DNA of 5,911 bases from Acidobacteriota bacterium (lineage in GTDB: Bacteria; Actinomycetota; Acidimicrobiia; Spongiisociales; UBA5794): assembly GCA_022574065.1 (NCBI GenBank), contig JACZST010000126.1:1-5911 (forward strand). Direction: 5' to 3'. The notes under the pieces are model-generated. The model had not been told where the DNA came from, did no database searches, and saw only the letters and a list, made by a program, of their open reading frames with translations. The translations under genes and the position numbers were made by a program. Positions within the stretch are counted from its first letter, which is position 1. Each line of letters begins with the position of its first letter. Below, piece after piece: positions 1 to 5,911 of the stretch.

Positions 1-46
1 TACCAAGTCGCAAGACGCAAGTTCCCAGATCCTCTATCGGCCTGTA

Positions 47-72
47 GCCGGTGGCCGGTGGCTGGTGGCCGG
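47..72. repeat. GCCGGTG heptad tandem repeat
   Basis: Three full 7-bp units plus five further bases: GCCGGTG, GCCGGTG, GCTGGTG, GCCGG. One substitution separates unit 3 from the others. It lies in the non-coding stretch downstream of folC and is not part of any convincing reading frame. It looks like a short slippage-type repeat. I infer no function. Confidence 0.8.
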
Positions 73-83
73 AACCCGGAGGC

Positions 84-118
84 CCAGTTCCCAGTGTCAG
101 GTTCTTGCTGGGAACTGG
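84..118. repeat. Inverted repeat, 11-bp perfect arms
   Basis: CCAGTTCCCAG (84-94) pairs perfectly with CTGGGAACTGG (108-118) around a 13-nt loop, so either strand could form a stable hairpin. It lies about 80-110 bp past the folC stop and could stabilise or end the valS-folC transcript. Neither strand has a T-run after the stem, so a classical intrinsic terminator is not supported. The arms contain the octamer GTTCCCAG/CTGGGAAC that recurs across 21-154, so it is better described as part of a REP-like intergenic repeat cluster. Confidence 0.75.
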
Positions 119-119
119 A

Positions 120-194
120 AGCGAGCGGTAGCGAGCGAACTGGGAACTGGGAACTTTTAGCGAGCAGTAGCGAACGAACTGTGAACTGGTAACT
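120..194. repeat. 36-bp tandem duplication beside folC 3' end
   Basis: Two 36-bp units, 120-155 and 159-194, are separated by TTT (period 39). They agree at 32 of 36 positions, each beginning AGCGAGC and ending in AACT. Within the first unit the octamer CTGGGAAC occurs twice (140-147 and 147-154). In the second unit these have drifted to CTGTGAAC and CTGGTAAC. The array ends 2 bp before the folC stop codon. An 8-bp inverted match (AGTAGCGA at 166-173, TCGCTACT at 194-201) even includes that stop. The spacing and degeneracy suggest a decaying intergenic repeat rather than a CRISPR array. Confidence 0.8.
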
Positions 195-196
195 CG

Positions 197-1567
197 CTAC
201 TCGTATCTCAGGTCGACCTGCGCTTCGTACCTGACGTGCACCCCTGATGGCACGTACTCGGTGCCGACGACGGCGGCGCGGGCCTCTCCCGCCACATATA
301 GCGAGCCGGTCACCACAACCGCTCCCTTCGATCCCGCGGCCTCGATCGCCGCGGCCAAAGCATCGGGAACCGCAGCGATCACCGTGGCCTCACCGCCGAG
401 CACGGAGACCGCCTCGACGGCGACCGACGCCGGGTCCTGGGCAGCCGGATCATTGGGCGCGCACGCCCACACGTGAGCGATCTGCCCCTGCAACGGGACG
501 AGGATCTCGGCCGCAGAGCGAGAGCCACGGAGCCCCACGACCAGCTGATAGGCCTCCTCGGGAAACTCCGACACCAGGGCCTCGGCGAGCCCCTCAACCC
601 CTTGCTGATTGTGGGCTCCGTCGACGATGACGAGCGGCCTACGACCGACCACCTCGATGCGGCCGGGCTGGACGGTCGCCGACACTGCCGTTCGCAGCGC
701 GTCCTCATCGAGGGCGTGGTCGAGGAATACTTCAGAGGCCGCGATCGCCGTAGCCAGATTGGTGACCTGGTGACGGCCGTGCACCGGCAGGTACAGGTCC
801 GCGTATGGGGCATAAACACCCTCGATATCGACTACCCAGCCTCCGACTGCGACCGTTTCCGCTGACACAACGAAGTCATCCCCTGATCGAAACCACCGCG
901 CCTTGGTCTCAGCAACTCGGGCGGTGACCGCTCCCTCGGCGGCCGGCGGCAACGGACCGGTGACGACCGTTCCGTCATTGTCGATGATCGCCGCCTTCTC
1001 GGCTGCGATCTCGGCGATCGTGGCGCCGAGGTACTCGACGTGATCCATCGCGATCCCGGTGACGACCGCCACATCCGAGACAACGGCGTTGGTCGCATCC
1101 AGACGTCCCCCGAGCCCGACCTCCACCACCGCAACGTCGATGGCGGAAGCGGCAAAAGTAGAAACTGCGAGCGCCGCCGTGAGCTCGAAGTAGGTCACGC
1201 CGGAACCGCTCCGACGCTCGTATTCCTCCACAAACCAGGAAATGTCAGCCACCGCGGCGGCAAACGCCTCGCCGGTCAACGGTTTACCGTCGATGGATAT
1301 GCGCTCTTCGACTCGATGGAGGTGTGGTGAGGTGAACGTCCCCGTTCGATACCCGTGAGCACCGAGGATGTCCCCGACGAGTCGGGTCACCGTCGTCTTG
1401 CCGTTGGTTCCTGCGACGTGGATGATCGAAAACACCAGCTGTGGGTCGCCCATGAGGTCGAGCAGACCGATGATACGTTCCAGGCCCGGCTTCATGCCGT
1501 GCCCAATCCTGGCGTCGAGGAAAGCGACCGCCTCGTCCCGGGTAACGATCGTAGGAACGTCGCTCAT
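197..1567 (-). CDS. folC: Folylpolyglutamate synthase / dihydrofolate synthase
   Basis: A 456-aa cytoplasmic ligase of the Mur-ligase-like family. It adds glutamate to reduced folates with ATP, and many bacterial members also make dihydrofolate from dihydropteroate. Visible landmarks: the P-loop GTNGKTT (53-59), TSPHL (79-83), VEVGLGGRLDATN (148-160), MDHVEYLG (174-181), a lysine in AEKAAII (K191) at the position usually carbamylated in this family, PGRIEVV (301-307), VDGAHN (315-320) and GSLYVAGEAR (421-430). The order and length fit a complete enzyme. The ATG at 1567 gives the expected N-terminus, with DARIGHGMKPGLERI soon after. The frame is open further upstream, but that part overlaps valS and lacks family character. 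The start lies 4 nt past the valS stop, so translation is probably coupled within one transcript. The last 26 residues extend beyond the usual end near GSLYVAGEAR, and the TAG stop borders the repeat array. Confidence 0.95.
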   Translation of the reverse strand: MSDVPTIVTRDEAVAFLDARIGHGMKPGLERIIGLLDLMGDPQLVFSIIHVAGTNGKTTVTRLVGDILGAHGYRTGTFTSPHLHRVEERISIDGKPLTGEAFAAAVADISWFVEEYERRSGSGVTYFELTAALAVSTFAASAIDVAVVEVGLGGRLDATNAVVSDVAVVTGIAMDHVEYLGATIAEIAAEKAAIIDNDGTVVTGPLPPAAEGAVTARVAETKARWFRSGDDFVVSAETVAVGGWVVDIEGVYAPYADLYLPVHGRHQVTNLATAIAASEVFLDHALDEDALRTAVSATVQPGRIEVVGRRPLVIVDGAHNQQGVEGLAEALVSEFPEEAYQLVVGLRGSRSAAEILVPLQGQIAHVWACAPNDPAAQDPASVAVEAVSVLGGEATVIAAVPDALAAAIEAAGSKGAVVVTGSLYVAGEARAAVVGTEYVPSGVHVRYEAQVDLRYE

Positions 1568-1571
1568 GAGG

Positions 1572-4169
1572 TCAACCGAGCTCTGCGAGCTGGGCTTCGA
1601 GCTTGTCGAGGCGGGCTCTCGCCTCGTCGGCTTTGGTCTCCTCGGAAGTGACCACGTCTGCCGGGGCGCGCTCACGGAACTCGGGATTACCCAGCTTCGC
1701 CTGCGAGCGATCGAACTCGGCGGCGGTCTCGGTGACTGCCTTGGCCAGACGAGATCGCTCATGATCGAGATCGACCAGTCCTTCGAGGGGGATGAACGCC
1801 TGCACCGGCCCCGCAACCACCCGACTCGTCGCGACCTCAGCGCTTGGCTCACCGTCAACGATCGCAACGCCGGCGAGGCTTGTCAGGTGGTCGAGCCACC
1901 AATCTGCACCTACACCGTCGGGGTCATGCAGGATGACCTCAAATTTCACCTTCGGGGAGATCCGGTGCTCGGAACGGAACCTCCGCAGCCCGGCGATGAG
2001 ATCCTGGAGGATTCCCATCGTGGGTGGCGCCTCGATGCTAAGGGGCTCCGGCCAGGCGCCGTTGATGAGCAGGCTGCCATCGCCGAGCTCGCTCCATAGC
2101 TCCTCGGTCAGGAAGGGAATTGCGGGATGGAACAGCTTGAGCAGATCGCGCAACACGACGCCGAGTGCCGCTTTGGTCTGCTCGCCTCGTTCCTCATCAC
2201 GGAGCGGTGTCTTGGCAAGCTCCAGGTACCAGTCGAAGACTTCGGCCCAGGCGAAGTTGTACAACAGGGAGTAAGCGTCGGAAAGGCGGTACTCGTCGAA
2301 CAGGCGGTCGATCTCGGTGGTGACCTCTGCCAACCTGCTCAGGATCCAGGCGTCCTCGGGACCCGGATCCGTTGGATAGTTCCCGGTGATCGGCACCCCG
2401 GTGATCCCTACATGGTCCACGGCAAACCGAAGCGCGTTCCACAACTTGTTGCCAAAGCGCCGAGTCCCATCAACCCACTGCTCATCGAAGGGGATGTCGT
2501 GGCCGGGAGCGGCTCCGTTCAGCAACGCCAGGCGAAGCGGATCAACTCCGTACTGGTCGACCAGCTCGAGCGGATCAACTGCGTTTCCGAAGGATTTTGA
2601 CATTTTCCGGCCATCGCCGGTGCGGATCAGCCCGTGGATGACGATGTCGGCGAATGGCTCGGTTCCGGTGAAATGAATACCGATCATCAGCATGCGCGAC
2701 ACCCAGAAGGTGATGATATCGAAACCGGTGACGAGTACGTCCGTCGGGTAATAGGTAGCCAGATCGTCGGTCTCCTCGGGCCACCCCATCGTCGAGAACG
2801 GCCATAGCTGAGAGGAGAACCAGGTGTCGAGCACGTCTTCGTCCCTGCGCAGCTCGTGCGAACCGCATTGGGGACACTCGGTCGGATCCTCCATCGAAAC
2901 GACGACCTCGCCGCAGTCGTCGCAGTACCACGCCGGGATCTGGTGTCCCCACCACAGTTGCCTGCTGATAGTCCAGTCGCGGAGGTTTTCCATCCAACGG
3001 AGGTAGTTGTTCTCCCATCGCTTCGGCACGAACCTGGTCCGCTCCTCGGTGACGGCCGCCATCGCCGGAATCACCAGCGGGGTCACCTTCACGAACCATT
3101 GCATAGACAGCAGGGGCTCGACCACCGTGCCACAACGCGAGCAATGGCCAACGGAGTGGTGATGATCCTCGACCTTCTCCAAATAGCCGCGCGCCTTCAG
3201 CTCGTGCCGAACCGCTTCTCGTGCTTCGAACCGGTCCTGGCCCAAGAACGGGCCTCCGACAGCGGTGATCTTGGCTTCGGTATCGATCACCTTCAGCGCC
3301 TCGAGGCCGTGACGCTGCCCGATCTCGAAGTCGAGCGCGTCGTGAGCCGGGGTGATCTTGATCACGCCGGTGCCGAAGTCCATGTCGACGGCCTCGTCGG
3401 CGACGACCGGGATCTCGCGGTCGAGGAGCGGGAGCAGGATCGTCCTCCCGATCGCGTCGCGATACCGCTCGTCGTCGGGATGGACCGCCACCCCGGTATC
3501 GCCGAGCATCGTCTCCGGCCGGGTGGTGGCGACGGTCAGGTAGCCGTCCCCTTCGAGGAAGGGGTATTTGATGTAGGTGAGTTCGCCGACCTCGTCCTCA
3601 TGTTCGACCTCGATGTCCGAGATCGCGGTGTGACACCGCGGACACCAGTTGATGATGCGGTTCCGTCGATAGATCAGGCCCTCGTGATACAGCTCGACGA
3701 ACACCTTGCGCACGGCGGTGGATAGGCCTTCGTCCATCGTGAACCGCTCGCGAGTCCAGTCTGGCGAGAAGCCCATGGTTCGCATCTGCTCGGTGATGCG
3801 GTTCCCTGAGGACCGTTTCCACGCCCACACCCTTTCGACGAAGGCTTCTCGACCGAGGTCGTCCCTCGTCATGCCCTCGTTGGCCAGCTCGCGCTCGACC
3901 ACGTTCTGAGTCGCGATGCCGGCATGGTCAGTCCCAGGGATCCACAACGCGGCATACCCCTGCATCCTCTTGCGCCGGATGATGGCGTCCTGGATCGAGA
4001 GGTCGAGGGCGTGGCCCATGTGCAGGCTGCCGGTGACGTTGGGAGGCGGTATGACGATGGAGAACGGCCGACCGTCCGGGTTGGTCTCAGGCCTGAAGGT
4101 GCCGGCGTCCTCCCAAACGGAGTACCAGCGCGCTTCGACCGCTTGCGGCTCGTACGTTGCCTTCATCAT
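1572..4169 (-). CDS. valS: Valyl-tRNA synthetase (class Ia)
   Basis: An 865-aa cytoplasmic enzyme that charges tRNA-Val with valine and edits misactivated threonine. Seen in order: PPPNVTGSLHMGH (41-53, the HIGH signature as HMGH); CPRC (176-179) and CSRC (343-346), a likely zinc-binding pair flanking the CP1 editing domain; TTRPETMLGD (215-224) and GTGVIKITPAHD (266-277) of the editing site; CDDC (416-419) and CPQC (432-435), a second zinc-knuckle pair; KMSKS (522-526); an anticodon-binding helical domain from about 605; and a charged C-terminal coiled coil (about 800-865) with KLGNPEFRERAP (825-836). All catalytic signatures are intact and the length is normal for a bacterial ValRS. An in-frame TGA 15 nt upstream prevents a longer start. 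The first two codons are ATG ATG (4169, 4166), and the second sits better relative to the GAGAGG motif. It is first in the valS-folC transcript. Confidence 0.97.
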   Translation of the reverse strand: MMKATYEPQAVEARWYSVWEDAGTFRPETNPDGRPFSIVIPPPNVTGSLHMGHALDLSIQDAIIRRKRMQGYAALWIPGTDHAGIATQNVVERELANEGMTRDDLGREAFVERVWAWKRSSGNRITEQMRTMGFSPDWTRERFTMDEGLSTAVRKVFVELYHEGLIYRRNRIINWCPRCHTAISDIEVEHEDEVGELTYIKYPFLEGDGYLTVATTRPETMLGDTGVAVHPDDERYRDAIGRTILLPLLDREIPVVADEAVDMDFGTGVIKITPAHDALDFEIGQRHGLEALKVIDTEAKITAVGGPFLGQDRFEAREAVRHELKARGYLEKVEDHHHSVGHCSRCGTVVEPLLSMQWFVKVTPLVIPAMAAVTEERTRFVPKRWENNYLRWMENLRDWTISRQLWWGHQIPAWYCDDCGEVVVSMEDPTECPQCGSHELRRDEDVLDTWFSSQLWPFSTMGWPEETDDLATYYPTDVLVTGFDIITFWVSRMLMIGIHFTGTEPFADIVIHGLIRTGDGRKMSKSFGNAVDPLELVDQYGVDPLRLALLNGAAPGHDIPFDEQWVDGTRRFGNKLWNALRFAVDHVGITGVPITGNYPTDPGPEDAWILSRLAEVTTEIDRLFDEYRLSDAYSLLYNFAWAEVFDWYLELAKTPLRDEERGEQTKAALGVVLRDLLKLFHPAIPFLTEELWSELGDGSLLINGAWPEPLSIEAPPTMGILQDLIAGLRRFRSEHRISPKVKFEVILHDPDGVGADWWLDHLTSLAGVAIVDGEPSAEVATSRVVAGPVQAFIPLEGLVDLDHERSRLAKAVTETAAEFDRSQAKLGNPEFRERAPADVVTSEETKADEARARLDKLEAQLAELG

Positions 4170-4170
4170 G

Positions 4171-4176
4171 CCTCTC
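4171..4176 (-). promoter_or_regulatory. Shine-Dalgarno-like GAGAGG before valS
   Basis: Read on the minus strand, GAGAGG is followed by C and then ATG ATG. It lies 1 nt from the first ATG and 4 nt from the second. The usual spacing is about 5-9 nt, so the second ATG (4166, giving 864 aa) is at least as likely to be the true start. A GGAG lies further upstream (4187-4190), but 17 nt from the first ATG is too far for a normal site. Confidence 0.45.
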
Positions 4177-4189
4177 GGTCATCACGCTC

Positions 4190-4230
4190 CTCGACAGGCG
4201 GCAAGTGTACCGGAGCGTTGGGGTGTCGAG
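4190..4230. promoter_or_regulatory. Inverted TCGACA boxes in divergent spacer
   Basis: The 90-bp spacer between the valS start and the plus-strand gene must hold promoters for both directions unless either gene is leaderless or driven from further away. It contains CTCGACA (4190-4196) and its inverse TGTCGAG (4224-4230), 27 nt apart. Each strand therefore carries a TCGACA that resembles a -35 box (TTGACA). On the minus strand a TACACT (4209-4204) resembles a -10 box, but the spacing to TCGACA is only 14 nt. No good -10 follows the plus-strand box. This is either a weak divergent promoter pair or a chance inverted repeat. No T-box leader motif for valS is seen here. Confidence 0.2.
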
Positions 4231-4259
4231 AAGGCAAGGTTGATCGTAGAATCCCATCG

Positions 4260-5348
4260 ATGCGACGGACCAAACGCTGGCGCCCGTTCCGCAGGTCCAC
4301 AAACCCGCAGGGCGAGACATCGCGCGTATTTCGCCTCGCCAGAAGTCTGGCCACCATCTTGCTGTTCGCGGCCGCCGCGTTGTTCGGGTACCAGTTTCTC
4401 AACGGGACCGAGACTGTGGTGGTTTCAGTCGTCGGCAACGACATCCCGCTGGAAGGCGCCGTTGTGCTTGCTGGAGGCAGCGAGCACATCACCGGACCGG
4501 ACGGGACCGTGGAGCTGTCCATCCGGCTGCCTGCTGAGATCGAGGCGACTGCGGTGGGGTTTCACCGCGCCATCATGACGATTGACTCAGCGGCGGGGGA
4601 TTCGACGCGGGTGGCTCTGAGCCCGATCATCGTCCACGGCCTGGTCACCGACCCCGACGGAAAGGGTGTCCCCGGTGCCTTGGTGCACAGCGGGGAGCGG
4701 TCTGCGGTGACCGACGGCGATGGGGCGTTCGAGCTGGCGTCGGCCCAACCCGGCCTGGTCACGATCAGCCGACCGGGTTACAGCAGCGTCGAGGTCCCTC
4801 TCGCCGCCGGCGCCCGGTCGCTCGAAGCGGTCCTCGAGCCGTTCCTCGTGAAGGGCATGCGCATCAGCCCTGCTGCCGCCGGTGACGGCGGGCGCTTCGC
4901 TTCGCTGCTGACGATGGCTGAGAACTCGGTGATCAACACCTTCGTCTTCGACACCAAGGACGAGAAGGGCGCGGTTCGCTACGAATCGAACGTCTCCGGC
5001 GCGGCGATGCGGGTCGTGTACAACCCCGCCACGGTGCTGACCCAAGCCAAGGACGCCGGGCTGTACGCTCGTCGCGCCTACGGGTCGGACGGTCGGGCGC
5101 TTGGGCTGCACAGTGAGGTTGATCTGATCGTGGGCGAGTTGCACCTGCAAGCCAAGCGCACGAAGCAAGTGGCTGCGAAGTACAGGCCGAGCCAGCACGT
5201 AGACGGTGTTGGCTTCTTCGTCGGGTTCAACTCTCTTGAAGACTACGCCGCGTATGTTGATCATCCCGCACACATCGCCGTGGTGCAGGAATGGAGACCC
5301 AAGTTCAAATCCATCGTTGTTCGAGACGTGTTTGACGACACGCCGTAG
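4260..5348 (+). CDS. Membrane-anchored protein, DUF4015 start fused to Dabb-like tail
   Basis: A 362-aa protein. Residues 1-29 are basic, then a hydrophobic segment (about 28-47, LATILLFAAAALFGYQF) gives a signal anchor, placing the rest outside the membrane. Residues about 52-122 and 123-195 are two beta-rich modules like carboxypeptidase-regulatory domains; the second is clearer (GLVTDPDGKGVPGALV, then TDGDGAFEL). Residues 197-271 match the start of DUF4015 (putative glycoside hydrolase): KGMRISPAAAGDGGRF, INTFVFDTKDEKG, YNPATVLTQAKDAGLYAR. The rest of that TIM barrel is absent and not found in another frame. Residues about 275-362 instead resemble the C-terminal part of a Dabb A/B-barrel domain (VGFNSLEDYAAYVDHPAHIAVVQ, ending in VVRDVF). 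GC drops sharply at that switch. The frame is open upstream to 3924, but that overlaps valS; the ATG at 4260 gives a sensible anchor. No well-spaced ribosome site precedes it. Enzymatic activity is doubtful given the missing barrel. Confidence 0.7.
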   Translation: MRRTKRWRPFRRSTNPQGETSRVFRLARSLATILLFAAAALFGYQFLNGTETVVVSVVGNDIPLEGAVVLAGGSEHITGPDGTVELSIRLPAEIEATAVGFHRAIMTIDSAAGDSTRVALSPIIVHGLVTDPDGKGVPGALVHSGERSAVTDGDGAFELASAQPGLVTISRPGYSSVEVPLAAGARSLEAVLEPFLVKGMRISPAAAGDGGRFASLLTMAENSVINTFVFDTKDEKGAVRYESNVSGAAMRVVYNPATVLTQAKDAGLYARRAYGSDGRALGLHSEVDLIVGELHLQAKRTKQVAAKYRPSQHVDGVGFFVGFNSLEDYAAYVDHPAHIAVVQEWRPKFKSIVVRDVFDDTP

Positions 5349-5353
5349 GTGGC

Positions 5354-5378
5354 GGGGCGGGAGGAAGGAAGGGAGGGG
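5354..5378 (+). other. G-rich run, possible G-quadruplex
   Basis: Four G-tracts of three or more (5354-5357, 5359-5361, 5371-5373, 5375-5378) lie just past the stop codon of the plus-strand gene. They are separated by 1, 9 and 1 nt, and the 9-nt gap carries two further GG pairs. The long middle loop makes a stable quadruplex possible but uncertain. The run is almost pure purine (5359-5378) and ends 2 bp before the parS-like palindrome. Confidence 0.3.
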
Positions 5379-5380
5379 CG

Positions 5381-5396
5381 TGTTCCACGTGGAACA
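5381..5396. promoter_or_regulatory. parS-like ParB-binding palindrome
   Basis: TGTTCCACGTGGAACA is a perfect 16-bp palindrome. The known chromosomal parS consensus is TGTTTCACGTGAAACA, and variants with C/G at the fifth position from each end are recognised by ParB in several bacteria (Pseudomonas-type sites, from memory). ParB-CTP clamps load at such sites and help segregate the origin region. Its place between two converging genes is compatible with a centromere-like site. The palindrome has no loop and no T-run follows it, so it is not a good terminator. A third partial half-site (CTGTTC, 5404-5409) lies downstream and pairs with GAACAG (5392-5397). No parA, parB, rsmG or dnaA gene is visible in the window. 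Confidence 0.6.
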
Positions 5397-5426
5397 GCAA
5401 GCACTGTTCGCGCGCAAATGTGGTCG

Positions 5427-5911
5427 TTAGCGACCGCTATTCATATACGAACGGGCACGATCAACCACCAGATCCCATTGGAACGCAGGCCCCGGATCGA
5501 CCTTGTTTGTTTGAATATGAAAGTGCCCGATCAGCCCCTGGTACGCTTCGAGCATCGCATCGGGCAGTTTGTGATCGATCAGTTCACCATTTTCATCGCG
5601 CGGATAGTCGCAGTTGATAAGCGGCAGTTCATCGCAAAGCGCGGCGACAAGACGACTGAGTGACTCATACTGCTGGGGCGTGAAGTCATACTGAATCAAC
5701 ATCGTTCCCTGTACGTTCCCGATGATCGGATCTTCATTTGCCGAGAACAAGTGCTTGGACGGACTTCGGATCGATGCCTGCTGTGTGTCATTGAGAACAA
5801 GACGGGCCCCGGTTGTCGCATCAGCGTCGTACCAGCGATTGAGTACACCCGCCTTGTCGGTCGTATACGCGCCGATGTTGGCGATTTCTATTCCTATGGA
5901 ACGGTTGTTTG
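5427..5911 (-). CDS. N-acetylmuramoyl-L-alanine amidase, 3' part (N-terminus off window)
   Basis: The minus-strand frame is open from the window edge to a TAA at 5429-5427, giving 160 visible residues; the start lies beyond 5911. A TTG at 5750 would only be an internal codon. The fragment begins NNRSIGIEIANIGAY, typical of the middle of the Amidase_2 (zinc amidase) fold, and ends with IGHFHIQTNKVDPGPAFQWD. There the histidine(s) and the Asp of DPGP correspond to zinc ligands, and the Lys two residues before that Asp corresponds to the active-site lysine known in T7 lysozyme/AmiD relatives. Such enzymes cut the bond between MurNAc and L-alanine in peptidoglycan for recycling, remodelling or lysis. 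The first zinc histidine and any signal peptide would be outside the window. GC is about 50-58%, against 62-67% in valS samples, and it converges on the plus-strand gene with 78 bp between them. Confidence 0.85.
   Translation of the reverse strand, partial: NNRSIGIEIANIGAYTTDKAGVLNRWYDADATTGARLVLNDTQQASIRSPSKHLFSANEDPIIGNVQGTMLIQYDFTPQQYESLSRLVAALCDELPLINCDYPRDENGELIDHKLPDAMLEAYQGLIGHFHIQTNKVDPGPAFQWDLVVDRARSYMNSGR

Noticed and set aside
84..118. Intrinsic terminator for the valS-folC transcript
   Set aside because: The stem is strong but no T-run follows on the minus strand, so only a hairpin or REP-like label is justified.
120..194. CRISPR-like array
   Set aside because: There are only two units with a 3-nt gap and 4 mismatches, no spacers of 25-40 bp and no cas genes.
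1568..1867. 100-codon upstream extension of FolC
   Set aside because: It overlaps the valS 3' end, the predicted residues are Ser/Arg/Pro-rich without family character, and the ATG at 1567 gives the normal FolC N-terminus.
1368..2099. Long plus-strand open frame (243 codons) opposite folC and valS
   Set aside because: It lies antisense to the folC 5' end and the valS 3' end, both strongly supported by family motifs. Its protein is arginine/glycine/leucine-rich with no recognisable domain, as expected of a shadow frame in GC-rich DNA.
2856..3725. 289-codon plus-strand open frame inside valS
   Set aside because: It is fully antisense to the catalytic and editing parts of ValS. Its composition is rich in Arg, His, Asp and Leu, and it has no motifs.
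3924..4259. 112-codon upstream extension of the plus-strand envelope protein
   Set aside because: It runs antisense through the valS 5' end. The ATG at 4260 gives a basic N-tail followed directly by a signal anchor, the expected arrangement.
4170..4259. T-box riboswitch ahead of valS
   Set aside because: The spacer is only 90 bp, and I see neither the conserved T-box sequence nor an antiterminator/terminator pair.
5061..5348. Frameshift hiding the rest of the DUF4015 barrel in another frame
   Set aside because: The other two plus frames in this stretch show no DUF4015 features, and only about 290 nt remain before the stop, too little for the missing barrel.

Overview
The window looks like a piece of a GC-rich bacterial genome, most plausibly actinobacterial and perhaps Acidimicrobiia-like. 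The lineage guess is weak. It rests on about 62-67% GC in hand-counted 60-base samples of the main genes, alanine/valine/aspartate-rich proteins, the valS-folC pair, and a membrane-anchored protein carrying the start of a DUF4015-type domain. Most of the content is housekeeping. I see no CRISPR array, transposase, phage module, defence system, rRNA or tRNA.

Layout. Bases 1-196 are non-coding and repeat-rich: a GCCGGTG heptad run, a strong inverted repeat, a 36-bp tandem pair and five copies of the octamer GTTCCCAG/CTGGGAAC. On the minus strand, valS (valyl-tRNA synthetase, 4169 to 1572) is followed after 4 nt by folC (folylpolyglutamate/dihydrofolate synthase, 1567 to 197). They are almost certainly one transcript read from right to left. 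A 90-bp divergent spacer separates valS from a plus-strand gene at 4260-5348. That gene encodes an N-terminally anchored envelope protein with two carboxypeptidase-regulatory-like beta modules and then the beginning of a DUF4015 glycoside-hydrolase-like domain.

The right end is the unusual part. The DUF4015 homology stops near residue 271 (nt ~5072), and GC falls from about 75% (5041-5100) to 48-60% within the same reading frame. The last ~85 residues instead resemble the C-terminal part of a Dabb (stress-responsive A/B barrel) domain. A 78-bp intergenic segment follows, with a G-rich run and a perfect 16-bp palindrome, TGTTCCACGTGGAACA, that matches the ParB-binding parS type. Beyond it lies the C-terminal part of an N-acetylmuramoyl-L-alanine amidase (Amidase_2), read on the minus strand and running off the window, at about 50-58% GC. 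The simplest reading is that ~5070-5105 joins two DNAs of different origin, either by real recombination or transfer, or as an assembly chimera.

Functionally, valS and folC supply charged tRNA-Val and polyglutamylated folates. The plus-strand protein and the amidase both look envelope-related, but the sequence does not show that they work together.
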